DNA of 63,062 nt from Verrucomicrobiota bacterium (GTDB lineage Bacteria > Verrucomicrobiota > Verrucomicrobiia > Verrucomicrobiales > Akkermansiaceae): NCBI GenBank assembly GCA_026397725.1, contig JAPLUI010000298.1, forward strand, positions 1 through 63,062. Reading direction: 5' to 3'. Made by a program: the position numbers and the translations under genes. This document shows, in pieces, positions 15,032 to 23,734 of the stretch (positions are counted from its first letter, which is position 1; each line of letters opens with the position of its first letter). The notes beneath the pieces were generated by a model, which made no database searches, had not been told where the DNA came from, and saw only the letters and a program-made list of their open reading frames with translations.

Positions 15032-17122
15032 ATGAACGACCTCACCAAGTACCGCAACATCGGCATTTTCGCCCATGTTGATGCGGGCAAGACCACGACC
15101 ACCGAACGCATTCTCAAACTCACCGGCAAGATCCACAAAATGGGGGAGGTCCACGATGGCGCCGCCACCACCGACTTCATGGAGCAAGAACAAGAGCGTG
15201 GCATCACCATCCAGTCCGCCGCCACCACTTGCTTCTGGAAGGATTACCAATTCAATATCATCGACACCCCCGGGCACGTCGATTTCACCATCGAGGTGTA
15301 TCGTTCCCTCAAGGTGCTTGACGGCGGGGTTGGCGTCTTCTGCGCCTCCGGTGGCGTCGAGCCCCAATCCGAAACCAACTGGCGCTATGCCACCGACTCC
15401 CACGTCTCCCGGATCATCTACGTCAACAAAATGGACCGCATCGGCGCGGATTTCTACCGCGTCGTCGATCAAGTCCAGAACATCCTCGGTTCCAAGCCCC
15501 TGGTGATGGTCCTGCCCATCGGAGTGGAAAGCAGCTTCGTCGGCATCGTGGATCTGCTCACCCGCAAATCCTTCATCTGGGACGAATCCGGCCTGCCCGA
15601 CCACTTCTCTGTGGGCGATGTTCCCGCCGACATGGTGGACAGGGTCGAGGAATTCCGCGCCAAACTCATCGAGACCGCCATCGAGCAAGACGACGGGGTC
15701 ATGGAAAAATACCTCGACGGTCACGAACCTGACCTCGCCACCCTCAAGCGCTGCATCCGCGAAGGCACCATCGCCATGGACTTTTTTCCGACCTATTGCG
15801 GCTCGTCCTTCAAGAACAAAGGCGTCCAAAACATCCTCGATGCCGTGGTGGACTACCTGCCCTGCCCAACGGAAGTCCGCCCGCAGCCGGAAGTGGACCT
15901 TGAAGGGCATCCGACCGGCGAGTATGCCTACGTTGATGTCACCAAACCCTTTCGCGCCCTGGCCTTCAAGATCATGGACGATAAGTTCGGCGCCCTCACC
16001 TTCACCCGAATCTATTCCGGCGTCCTCAAGAAGGGCACGACCGTCCTCAACACCTTCACCGGCAAGACCGAGCGCGTCGGCCGCATGGTCGAAATGCATG
16101 CCAACGACCGCACCGAGATCGATACCGCCCAAGCCGGCGACATCATCGCCATCGTCGGGCTCAAGCACGTCCAGACCGGCCACACCCTCTGCGATGTGGA
16201 CCACCCGGCCACCCTGGAGCCGATGGTCTTTCCCGAACCCGTCATTTCCATCGCCGTCGCCCCCAAGGACCGCGCCAATGCCGAAAAACTCGGCATCGCC
16301 ATCAGCAAGATGGTCAAGGAAGACCCGTCCTTCCACGTTGAAACCGACGATGAGACCAACGAGTTGATCCTCAAAGGCATGGGCGAACTCCACCTCGACA
16401 TCAAGATCGACATCCTCAAGCGCACCCACAAGGTTGAAGTCATTGTCGGCGCCCCGCAAGTCGCCTATCGCGAAACCATCACCAAGGCGGTTACCGACCA
16501 TTATACGCACAAGAAACAATCCGGTGGTTCCGGGCAGTTCGCAAAGATCGAATACACCATTGAGCCCCTCGAACCCGGCGCCGGCTTTGTGTTCGAATCC
16601 GCCGTCGTCGGTGGCAATGTGCCCAAGGAATACATCCCCGCCGTTGAGAAGGGCTTCAGAACCTCGATCTTCAAGGGCCCGCTGGCCGGCTACCCCTGCC
16701 TTGATTTCAAGGTCACGCTCACCGACGGTGGCTACCACGCCGTGGACTCCTCCTCCATCGCCTTCGAAATCGCCGCCAAGGCGGCCTATCGCCAGACCAT
16801 GCAAAAGGCCGCCCCGCTAATCCTCGAACCGATCATGAAAATCGACGTCTTCACCCCGGAAGCGCAGGTGGGTGACGTCATCGGCGACCTCAACCGCCGC
16901 CGCGGCATGATCAAGAGTCAGGACACCGTTCACCACGGCGTGCGCATCAAGGCGGAAGCTCCGCTCAGCTCCATGTTCGGGTACATCAGCGACCTCCGCA
17001 CCATGACCTCCGGGCGCGGCCAGTTCTCCATGGAGTTCCTGCATTATTCACCCTGCCCGCGCAACATCGCCGAGGAAGTCATCGCCGCCGCCAAAGCCCG
17101 CGACGAAGCCCTCCGCAAGTAA
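15032..17122 (+). CDS. fusA: Elongation factor G, EF-G2-like variant
   Basis: A 696-residue GTPase that translocates the ribosome. The N-terminal GTP motifs are AHVDAGKTTTTERIL, DTPGHVDFT and VNKMDR, and domains II-V are complete (PKDRANAEKLGIAISKM, GMGELHLDIKIDILKR, RRRGMI). Segments such as CASGGVEPQSETNWRYATDS and MEQEQERGITIQSAATTCFW resemble, from memory, the second EF-G (FusA2) of gamma-proteobacteria more than the canonical str-operon EF-G. No rpsL, rpsG or tuf is adjacent, which supports a paralogue outside the str operon. The ATG at 15032 matches the family start (MNDLTKYRNIGIFAH). No clear Shine-Dalgarno is seen. Confidence 0.94.
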   Translation: MNDLTKYRNIGIFAHVDAGKTTTTERILKLTGKIHKMGEVHDGAATTDFMEQEQERGITIQSAATTCFWKDYQFNIIDTPGHVDFTIEVYRSLKVLDGGVGVFCASGGVEPQSETNWRYATDSHVSRIIYVNKMDRIGADFYRVVDQVQNILGSKPLVMVLPIGVESSFVGIVDLLTRKSFIWDESGLPDHFSVGDVPADMVDRVEEFRAKLIETAIEQDDGVMEKYLDGHEPDLATLKRCIREGTIAMDFFPTYCGSSFKNKGVQNILDAVVDYLPCPTEVRPQPEVDLEGHPTGEYAYVDVTKPFRALAFKIMDDKFGALTFTRIYSGVLKKGTTVLNTFTGKTERVGRMVEMHANDRTEIDTAQAGDIIAIVGLKHVQTGHTLCDVDHPATLEPMVFPEPVISIAVAPKDRANAEKLGIAISKMVKEDPSFHVETDDETNELILKGMGELHLDIKIDILKRTHKVEVIVGAPQVAYRETITKAVTDHYTHKKQSGGSGQFAKIEYTIEPLEPGAGFVFESAVVGGNVPKEYIPAVEKGFRTSIFKGPLAGYPCLDFKVTLTDGGYHAVDSSSIAFEIAAKAAYRQTMQKAAPLILEPIMKIDVFTPEAQVGDVIGDLNRRRGMIKSQDTVHHGVRIKAEAPLSSMFGYISDLRTMTSGRGQFSMEFLHYSPCPRNIAEEVIAAAKARDEALRK

Positions 17123-17225
17123 GGGGGGCCTCCATGATAGAGGGGCCCGGACTTCAGCCCGCAGGTCCGCCTCTGCCGCAAACACCACCTCCCGGACACG
17201 CGCCCTTACACACAGTTCAGCCAAG

Positions 17226-17272
17226 GTATGGAGTGCGGTGGGAAGGGCGCAGCCCGCCACACCGCTTTGGCT
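17226..17272 (+). repeat. Hairpin arm of intergenic repeat, copy B
   Basis: This 47-base segment matches 2831-2877 with a single change. Here only the right arm of the long inverted repeat of copy A is present, so copy B is truncated on its left side. Confidence 0.7.
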
Positions 17273-17305
17273 AGACCGGGAGTGCTGCGGCTCCACCATT
17301 CCTCA

Positions 17306-17466
17306 CGCCGAAGATTTCAACATTCAACATTCGATGATCAAATCAGAGCAAGACATGACACCGCATCGGCACTGCTGCCACCCGAAACCCATGCGCTGAT
17401 GATTCACGAATTCGTCTGAAACGCCAACAAGTGCCAACTCATTTTCCGCCGGGATCGGGAACTGTG
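17306..17466 (+). repeat. Dispersed intergenic repeat, copy B
   Basis: It corresponds to 2911-3084 with scattered substitutions and fewer TTCAACATT units. Similarity stops at GGAACTGTG, exactly where the minus-strand group II intron end begins, marking an insertion or recombination junction. Confidence 0.7.
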
Positions 17467-17540
17467 GAGGTAGGGATGGGGCATTGCCCACCCCTCCCTC
17501 CGAACCGAACGGGCGGATCTCCCGCATCCGGCTCTCAGTC
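17466..17540 (-). mobile_element. Group II intron 3' end (domains V and VI), isolated
   Basis: On the minus strand 17534-17502 is a 33-nt domain V nearly identical to that at 99-131 (one base differs), followed by a domain VI-like stem to about 17468. Upstream of domain V the sequence no longer resembles an intron or a reverse transcriptase, so this is a 5'-truncated remnant. Its 3' exon is the dispersed repeat. Confidence 0.7.
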
Positions 17541-17804
17541 GTGGCAATTGGCCGACACCTCCCTTGCGGGCATCTCCCGCAGGATTTGCCACTCATCCAG
17601 GCCGGCGATCTTCCAGCCGGCCCGATAGGCTCGGCGCAGCAGGGAATTTGCCTCACCGGAAAAGTCCGGATCCACGCCATCAAACCATTCCACGGTCAGC
17701 TCCTTGCCCTCGGCCGTTAGATCGTTGCCGGGGAAAACCCAGGTGAGGAGGTTGGCTTGGGGCCACAGTTGCGCGTGCAATTCGGGCACGGCGGATTTTT
17801 GCAC
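17537..17804 (-). pseudogene. Unrecognised fragment, weakly Gfo/Idh/MocA-like
   Basis: An 89-codon frame containing LLTWVFPGNDLTAEGKELTV followed by EWFDG. The spacing of Phe-Pro, a TAEG-type turn and a W-[FY]-D-G motif resembles the C-terminal half of Planctomycetes/Verrucomicrobia Gfo/Idh/MocA oxidoreductases, but the rest does not convince me. It lies directly downstream of the broken DUF4338 gene. It might also be a short unrelated hypothetical protein. Confidence 0.3.
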
Positions 17805-17808
17805 GGAG

Positions 17809-18183
17809 TCATGGGCGGCGGCGGCGGGAGGTGATGGTGGCGAAGGCGAGGCTGTGGTTGAACCGGTTCATGGCGTTGTTGGCCACCAGCGCGAGGCGGC
17901 GGCGGCGTTGCGAGGCGTCCCAGCCGACCCATTGCTCACGGTCCTTGAGGTGGTTGGCCGCGGCGCTCCAGCCCAGCAGCGCCACCCATTGGCCATCGAC
18001 CTCCGCCACATAGCGTAACTGCTCGCCGACCATGATGTCGCTCATGAGGTAGTGGTGTTTTTCCATGAGACTGCGGAAGCGTTCCCGCTCCGGGCCGTGC
18101 TCGGGGTCGAGCAGGCGCAGTTGGACCCCGTCGAGGATGTGCTGTTCGGACGGGGCGGGCGGGCGGAAGCGGGAATTGGCCAT
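17809..18183 (-). pseudogene. DUF4338 (DruA-like) gene, truncated
   Basis: The fragment (from ATG 18183) reads HHYLMSDIMVGEQLRYVAEV, WVALLGWSAAANHLKDREQW, VGWDASQRRRRLALVANNA, which is the conserved N-terminal half of DUF4338 proteins, found in the Druantia defence system and in many transposon-like loci. After VANNAMNRF the expected N.RFL..P and catalytic-looking C-terminal half are missing; the frame continues into Arg/Ser-rich nonsense and stops. Because no DruE helicase or other Druantia gene is present, this is best read as a dead transposon-associated gene. Confidence 0.7.
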
Positions 18184-18284
18184 GCCCCGGTTTGCCCGCA
18201 GGGGAGGCAAATGTTCAGAAATTTGTTTCTAAAGACTGATTTCCAGTGCTTTAGCAATTTGCAAAAATCCGCCGTGCAAAGGCA

Positions 18285-18653
18285 CTCCCAGTAGTCCGCG
18301 CCGTTGAGGAACTTCCAGGAGAACCACAGGCCCCGGTGCCACGGATGATCAACCGGGGCCAAGGCGGACATGACCGGCCCGCCGGGCAGGCTAACAGGAT
18401 GGATGTACGGGTATCCATGCTCTGCGGCAAAGTGGCAGGTGTACACAACCTGATCGCCGGCGAGGAGGCTCAGGGAGTCCTTCTCCGTCTTCCAACGATA
18501 GGCAGGCGCGTTGGCCGACATTGCCGCAGCCGGAACGAAACAGAGGGCCGTAACTGTTGCGGTCGCAACAAAGGCCAACGCCTGCGCGGACCGGCGCAGC
18601 ATGTCCCGCCGGCTGAGCGGATTGTTAGATAGGGTCAGGTCTGGGGTATTCAT
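18285..18653 (-). pseudogene. PmoA-family (DUF6807) gene, 3' truncated
   Basis: The start is intact: MNTPDL, then a Tat-like SRRDMLRR signal and hydrophobic stretch, followed by YRWKTEKDSLSLLAGDQVVY, HGYPYIHPVSLPGGPVMSAL and PVDHPWHRGLWFSWKFLNGA, typical of PmoA-like proteins that accompany Gfo/Idh oxidoreductases in Planctomycetes and Verrucomicrobia. Similarity ends at about 18285 (ADYWE) and unrelated sequence continues in frame. About 120 residues of an expected 300 or more remain. The preceding fragment is a Gfo/Idh tail, matching the usual gene order. Confidence 0.65.
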
Positions 18654-18683
18654 GATTTCCCGGCTGCATGTTAGAACATCCTG

Positions 18684-18870
18684 GGCTTTCAGCCCCTTCA
18701 GGGCCACTTCCAGGCGGCGGTTTGCCTTGAGCAATGCTTCCATGGTGAGCGTGCTGTGGCGGGCGGCGGCTTCGCGGCCGAGGATGCACGCGAGGCAGCC
18801 GTCCACCGCACGCCGCACGGTGTCGTTGGCGAAATATCCGCCGGTGATTTGTTGATGGATGCACCCCGAA
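18684..18870 (-). pseudogene. Gfo/Idh/MocA oxidoreductase C-terminal remnant
   Basis: The minus strand encodes GGYFANDTVRRAVDGCLACI, LGREAAARHSTLTMEALLKA and NRRLEVALKGLKA, a close match in pattern to the last 60 residues of Gfo/Idh/MocA family proteins (LGREAA...T..E.....N..L...L.GLK). The N-terminal Rossmann domain is absent, and a stop codon is no longer in frame at the natural end, so the frame reads on into the PmoA remnant. Together they are the relic of a two-gene unit. Confidence 0.5.
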
Positions 18871-18984
18871 ACCAAGGTCACTGCTGGCAACCATGTATGT
18901 ATTTTGGGTATGTGTTCAAAGGCACCGGGGAAGTTGTCGGTGCCATCCGCATCAAGGGTCTGGTCTGGAAGAAAAGCATCGACT

Positions 18985-19159
18985 TGATCCCCTGCCTTTT
19001 GTTCGAGATAACAAATGGACACTGCACCAGAATGGCCAGCTCTATGATGTGAGCCATGCGCCTTATGCAGAGACATTGATGGAGCCAGGCAGCGAGACTC
19101 CTGAGGCCATGGCGGCGTGCGAACGACTCCAAGCCATTATGACAAAACTGCATCCCTAG
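18985..19159 (+). pseudogene. Sulfatase C-terminal remnant
   Basis: The plus-strand frame ending at TAG 19157-19159 reads FVRDNKWTLHQNGQLYDVSH, APYAETLMEPGSETPEAMAA and CERLQAIMTKLHP. This is the usual tail of arylsulfatase-like proteins, where a K[WY]..H..G.LYD....P.E motif is followed by a helix of about 25 residues. No catalytic domain precedes it. It faces away from the Gfo/Idh-PmoA remnants. Confidence 0.5.
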
Positions 19160-20038
19160 CCGCCGGCGGTTAGGGGGACCGGAGCAAGGAAGTCTAAGTG
19201 AATATGCAACGAAGCATCCTCCCCAGTGCCCTGCTATTGGTTTCCGACCTGCTGCCGAGTAGGCCGTGCCTTCAGCCCTCGAACATAATGGCTGCTATAG
19301 GATAGGCCCTTGGCCCGGAAAACCCAACCCAAGGGCACCGAAAAAGTACCATATTAGGGGACGGTAAAATCATTGAGGAGAGGACCTGGCTGCCTATCTG
19401 CGTGCCACGGCACGCGGGCTGGTCAAGCCGCCGGGAATCCGTCGGAATGGAGCCCTGGCAAGCCGGCCGCGGGGGCGGTGACTCGTGCGGAGACTCGCGC
19501 GAATGATTGATTGTGGCGGCGGTCTATGACCGTCGCTGATTGTCTCGCCAAGGCAGAGCCATCGGATAGCGCAAAATCGTGCTGTCCCCCCATGGTCAAG
19601 CCTCCGGTGAACCTGGTCGAGGGGCCGTTGCTGTGGACGGCGGGAACGGAAGGGCGGACATGCGTGTCGCACGAGTCAATCACGGAAAAGCGCAAGAAAT
19701 AGCTTCGCGATTGCACCTGTCCCTATAGCGCTAACCGTGACCGCGCGTCAACCGCCTGCCCAAAGCCGGATTTCCAGCAACCAACTCGCAGCTTCCTTCA
19801 GACGATGGACACTTTCCACCCGCCGCCGCGCCCGCCATGGCGGCTGGCTCTAATAACTTGGCGGCTCCGCCTGAGCTTCAGCCCGGTCGCCACCGGCCTG
19901 GCCACCGCGCTGGCGGCGGATTGGCCGATTGCCCCGGCGCCGTTCGTCGCCCAGATCACGACATGTTCAACGCTTCCGATTCGCCTCCGATTCGCCTTGA
20001 CACCGCTTGCAGGGGACGTTTCATCTGAGTTCGTCACC
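19160..20038. other. Noncoding gap with RAYT-type end sequence
   Basis: About 880 bases with no credible gene. At 19684-19728 there is a sequence (GGAAAAGCGCAAGAAA, then CGCGATTGCACCTGTCCC) that is the reverse complement of 62830-62881, immediately upstream of the RAYT transposase gene. It is therefore probably a solitary end of such an element without its transposase. The rest is unremarkable. Confidence 0.5.
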
Positions 20039-20992
20039 ATGAAAATTCTTCCCTGTTTCCTTGTCTCGGTCACCTGTCTCTTGGTCACCCCGCTGCAGGC
20101 TCGGATCTGGACCTCCGCCGATGGCACCAATCGGACTGAGGCTCAGTTCATCAGTGCCAGCGATGGCAGGGTCACCTTTCAGAAGCCCGACGGCAAACGC
20201 ATCACCTTCGCTCTCGATAAGCTCTCGGCTGAGGACCAGGCATGGGTCCAGGAAATGCTGGCTTCCAAGCCGGCCCCGGGCACGCCGGAAAACACCGCCA
20301 AGACGGGTGCGGAAAAATCAAACGAGTACACCAAGCAGCTCACCGGCAAGTGGGAGCGACTGGAAGACGCCGAACTCAAGTACCGGCTCTACGGCGAGCG
20401 CAAACTCAAAGGGTCGAAGCTCTATCCTCTGGTGATTTATCTGCATGGCAGGGGCGGCGATGTCATGACCCCGGAAGTGCCGGGTCAGGCGAGCGATTTT
20501 GCCAAGGCTGCGAACTACCACAAGCGGCCCTGCTTCATCATCGCTCCCCAGTGCCCAACCGATGGCTTCTGGAGCGGCAACAACAGCGGCAATGTCATCA
20601 AGGTCATTGAAACCCTGGTCAAAAAACTCCCGGTCGATGGGAAGCGCATCTATATCACTGGCTATTCCATGGGCGGTTACGGCACTTTCGACATCGTGGC
20701 CAAGGAACCCAAACTCTTTGCCGCCGCAGTGCCGGTTGCCGGCGGGGGCAATCCCGCCACGGCCAGCAGCATGAAGCGAGTGCCCTTCTGGGTCTTTCAC
20801 GGCGACGCCGACACCGTGGTCAACGTCGGGCAAAGCCGGCAAATGGTCGATGCCCTTAAGCAGGCGGGAGGCCAGGTCGATTACACGGAAATCCCGGGCG
20901 GCAGCCACGGCATCATCGGCCAGGTTTACCAAGACGAAAAGCTCCATGAGTGGATGTTTGAGCAGACCCAGGGGAAAAAGGCTGGGAAATAG
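20039..20992 (+). CDS. Exported esterase with SLA1-homology domain
   Basis: A 317-residue protein with a signal peptide (MKILPCFLVSVTCLLVTPLQA), an SH3-like SLA1 homology domain 1 at about residues 22-72 (RIWTSADGTNRTEAQFISAS and FALDKLSAEDQAWV), and an alpha/beta-hydrolase domain at about 100-310. The nucleophile elbow is GYSMGGYGTFD, the acid probably lies in HGDADTVVN and the His in GGSHGI, which complete a triad as in poly(3-hydroxybutyrate) depolymerase-like and feruloyl-esterase-like enzymes of Planctomycetes and Verrucomicrobia. The substrate is unknown. The ATG at 20039 gives the signal peptide; the frame opens earlier without support. Confidence 0.9.
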   Translation: MKILPCFLVSVTCLLVTPLQARIWTSADGTNRTEAQFISASDGRVTFQKPDGKRITFALDKLSAEDQAWVQEMLASKPAPGTPENTAKTGAEKSNEYTKQLTGKWERLEDAELKYRLYGERKLKGSKLYPLVIYLHGRGGDVMTPEVPGQASDFAKAANYHKRPCFIIAPQCPTDGFWSGNNSGNVIKVIETLVKKLPVDGKRIYITGYSMGGYGTFDIVAKEPKLFAAAVPVAGGGNPATASSMKRVPFWVFHGDADTVVNVGQSRQMVDALKQAGGQVDYTEIPGGSHGIIGQVYQDEKLHEWMFEQTQGKKAGK

Positions 20993-21215
20993 CCAAACGG
21001 CAGCGGGTGACCGCGTGATTCGATGATGGGATTTCACCCCCACCAACCCCGGAACGCTGAAATGCGGGTTGAGAATCCGGAGTCACCTAATACACCCTCG
21101 CCGAGCTGTGAAAAAACAGCATGAAGTCCGCAACCGTTTCGCAAATGAGGTGTTTTGACTCTTGTGGCGGCAGTCGTCCGCACTTCCTGCAATTCCACAA
21201 CTCCCCCATCACCCC

Positions 21216-21623
21216 ATGAAATCAAACAAATTCATCCTCGCCGCTGCTCTTGGTCTCGCCATCACCGGTGCCGGGGTCGCTCAAGACCAAAATCAAGGTC
21301 CCAAACACCGGGGCCGCCCGGGTGCCGCACTCCATGCACGCATGCTCCAACGCTTCGACACCGATGGCGACGGCAAACTCAGCGACGTGGAAAAGGCTGC
21401 GGCCGCAGCGCAGTTCCCGAAACTCCACAACGCCATGCTCGCCTTGCTCGACACCGATGGTGACGGCCAAATCAGCGATGCCGAAATAGCCGTTGCCAAA
21501 GAGCAGTTCCAAGCCCGCCTCAAGGCAATGAGGGCCCAATATGACACCGACGGCGACGGCAAGCTCAGCCCGGAGGAACGCAAGGCCGCCATGGAAGCGT
21601 TTCTTCAAGAGCGCCCGCGCTGA
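21216..21623 (+). CDS. Exported EF-hand calcium-binding protein
   Basis: A 135-residue secreted protein: a signal peptide (MKSNKFILAAALGLAITGAG), then three EF-hand loops beginning DTDGDGKLSDVE, DTDGDGQISDAE and DTDGDGKLSPEE, each with canonical Asp/Asp/Asp-Gly ligands. It probably binds calcium in the periplasm or outside the cell, a common small-protein type in Verrucomicrobia and Planctomycetes. ATG 21216 is preferred over the in-frame start 18 codons upstream because it exposes the signal peptide. Confidence 0.9.
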   Translation: MKSNKFILAAALGLAITGAGVAQDQNQGPKHRGRPGAALHARMLQRFDTDGDGKLSDVEKAAAAAQFPKLHNAMLALLDTDGDGQISDAEIAVAKEQFQARLKAMRAQYDTDGDGKLSPEERKAAMEAFLQERPR

Positions 21624-21748
21624 ACGCCCGAGCCTCGGGGCCAGCGGCGTTCGCGGCAGCGCGACGCGCCCAAACTCTGGCCTCAACGGCCCGGCAGCAC
21701 GGACGGCAGTGTTCGGTTCATGCGTCGGGGAGGTGCTAGTGCTGGTGC

Positions 21749-23599
21749 ATGCAGGATATTGTTGCTCAACTGAACAGTCTTCGTTCGATGTCTGAATCAA
21801 ACCACGCAACCCCCTTTGAAGCGCCGGACGCCGCCGCGCTCGCGCCCTTGTTCCCCGGCTACTTGGTCGAGTGTTTGATTGCCACGGGGGGCATGGGTGC
21901 GGTTTTCAAGGCCGTCCAAAACTCACTGGATCGACCCGTTGCGATCAAAATCCTGCCCCGGGAGTTTGGGCAGGATCAGGAGTACCGCACCAACTTTGTG
22001 ACAGAGGCCAAGACCATGGCCCGGCTCAATCACCCGAATTTGGTCGGGGTTTACGATTTCGGCGAGGCGGATGGGATGCTGTTCATCATCATGGAGTTTG
22101 TGCCGGGCAAGACCTTGTTTCACTCGGCCCATGGCATTGCGATCGCTGCGGATGAAGCGGCCCGCATCGTGATCGGAGTCTGTCAGGCCCTCGCCCACGC
22201 CCACGAACACGGCATCCTGCATCGCGATATCAAACCGAGCAACATCCTGCTCGATGAGCAGGCCCGACCAAAAATCGGCGATTTCGGCCTCGCCCGCCCA
22301 GTCGGCACCGTGCTCAAGGATGGCGAAACGATCTTCGGCACGCCCCATTATACCGCGCCGGAGGTGCTCAAATACCCCGACTCGGTGGATGCCCGCGCCG
22401 ATATTTTCTCGGTGGGCGTGGTCTTTCACGAGCTGTTGACCGGTCGCCTGCCCGCCGCCGACCCCCGCCCACCTTCGCTGATTGCCGGGTGTGACCCCCG
22501 CTTCGACGCGATCATCCGCCGGGCCACCCATCCCTCACCGGAACTTCGGTATTCCAGTGCCGCCGACATGGCCAAGGAAATCGGCGTGGTTGCCGCCGCC
22601 GCCGCCACCCATGCCGCCCGGCTGCGTGCGGCAACACCTGCCACCGGTGGTCGCCCGCTGCCAGTCCGGACCATGCCGGTTGCCTCGTCCGGTCCGGGCA
22701 ATGCTGCCGGCATTTTGGCATTTGTGGCCGTGGCCGCCGCGATTGTCATTGCCCTGCTCATTGTGCTGCGAAATCCCGCGCCGCCGCCCACGGATGCTGC
22801 CAATGCCACCCCGCTCGTCACTCCGCCACCCGCGCCAAAACCACTGCCACCGCCAACCATCGAATCGGTTCAGAGACCCAAGCCGGAGCCGGAGCCAGAG
22901 GTCTTCAAAGCCAAGCCCGTGCCGGAGGCGGAAGTCGTCAAGGTGAACCCCACCCCGGTTGTCAAACCCGCTCCGCCGCCAATGCCCACCTTCGATGTGC
23001 CCGGATTTCTCGACAAGGCCCGGAGCATCACCCGGCAACGGGCCGCGCCCATCTTGGCCGCCCATGCCAAGGAGATTGCAAAGAACTTCTCCGCCTTCGA
23101 GCGCCGGGTCAAACGTGAGGTCCGCGATCTGGACAAGATCACCCGGGGCTTTGTCGAGACCAAAACCGAAGACAACCTGGAGGGCTGGCGCAAGGACGGC
23201 AATCGGGTGCCCAAATCCATGGAGCTTCCCGGTGGCGACTGGCGGGGCGGAAGGGGCGGCTTCGGTTGGGGTAAAGACCGGAATAATGGATTCTTCGATT
23301 CCCTCAATACCATTCATGCCGAGTACCTGGCCAAACAGCAAAAAATCGATGACCAGCTCGAAGTCGACATGCTCGAACTCTCCAGCTCGATTTACCTCCT
23401 CGGCTTGCGGAAACAAATCGAACGGCTCACCGATCCCAACGAGGTGCCATCGGTCAAGCAGATACAGGCCGAAATCGAAACCGTGCAGGCCAGCTTGAAG
23501 TACTTCATCGCCCTCATGCGCGGCACCGACGCCAAGGCCGCCAGGGCCGCCGCAGTCGCCCCCCCCGGCGATGGCACCGACAAGAACAAGGACGGCTGA
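21749..23599 (+). CDS. Transmembrane serine/threonine protein kinase
   Basis: A 616-residue Hanks-type kinase. Counting from 21749, the Gly loop is ATGGMGAV (about 45-52), the ATP Lys is VAIK67, the catalytic loop HRDIKPSN has Asp160, the metal motif is DFG 178-180, and GTPHYTAPE follows. After the kinase domain come a linker and one transmembrane helix (about 322-345), then a Pro-rich segment and a roughly 200-residue extracytoplasmic domain with coiled-coil character that could sense a ligand or span the periplasm. A second start at 21788 (MSESNH) is equally plausible. Its partners are unknown; no phosphatase is adjacent. Confidence 0.92.
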   Translation: MQDIVAQLNSLRSMSESNHATPFEAPDAAALAPLFPGYLVECLIATGGMGAVFKAVQNSLDRPVAIKILPREFGQDQEYRTNFVTEAKTMARLNHPNLVGVYDFGEADGMLFIIMEFVPGKTLFHSAHGIAIAADEAARIVIGVCQALAHAHEHGILHRDIKPSNILLDEQARPKIGDFGLARPVGTVLKDGETIFGTPHYTAPEVLKYPDSVDARADIFSVGVVFHELLTGRLPAADPRPPSLIAGCDPRFDAIIRRATHPSPELRYSSAADMAKEIGVVAAAAATHAARLRAATPATGGRPLPVRTMPVASSGPGNAAGILAFVAVAAAIVIALLIVLRNPAPPPTDAANATPLVTPPPAPKPLPPPTIESVQRPKPEPEPEVFKAKPVPEAEVVKVNPTPVVKPAPPPMPTFDVPGFLDKARSITRQRAAPILAAHAKEIAKNFSAFERRVKREVRDLDKITRGFVETKTEDNLEGWRKDGNRVPKSMELPGGDWRGGRGGFGWGKDRNNGFFDSLNTIHAEYLAKQQKIDDQLEVDMLELSSSIYLLGLRKQIERLTDPNEVPSVKQIQAEIETVQASLKYFIALMRGTDAKAARAAAVAPPGDGTDKNKDG

Positions 23600-23734
23600 A
23601 ATCGAGCGCCAATGCAACCAGGTGGTTTTCGGCGCAGACGCACCTGCAGCGGGGCAACAATCCTGCTTGCCAAGTGATTGGCGGTCGGGCAAAATCGACC
23701 CGTGACGCGACCATTCATCCGACCTGCCAAGTTC

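Noticed and set aside
14996..16804. A 602-codon minus-strand frame opposite EF-G
   Set aside because: It is the antisense shadow of a strongly conserved EF-G gene, Gly/Asp/Val-rich with no domain.
17809..18183. A Druantia defence system
   Set aside because: Only half of a DUF4338 domain is present and no Druantia helicase or partner gene is nearby; it is a transposon-type relic.
22535..23692. A 385-codon minus-strand frame opposite the kinase gene
   Set aside because: Shadow of the kinase; no start signal or recognisable domain.
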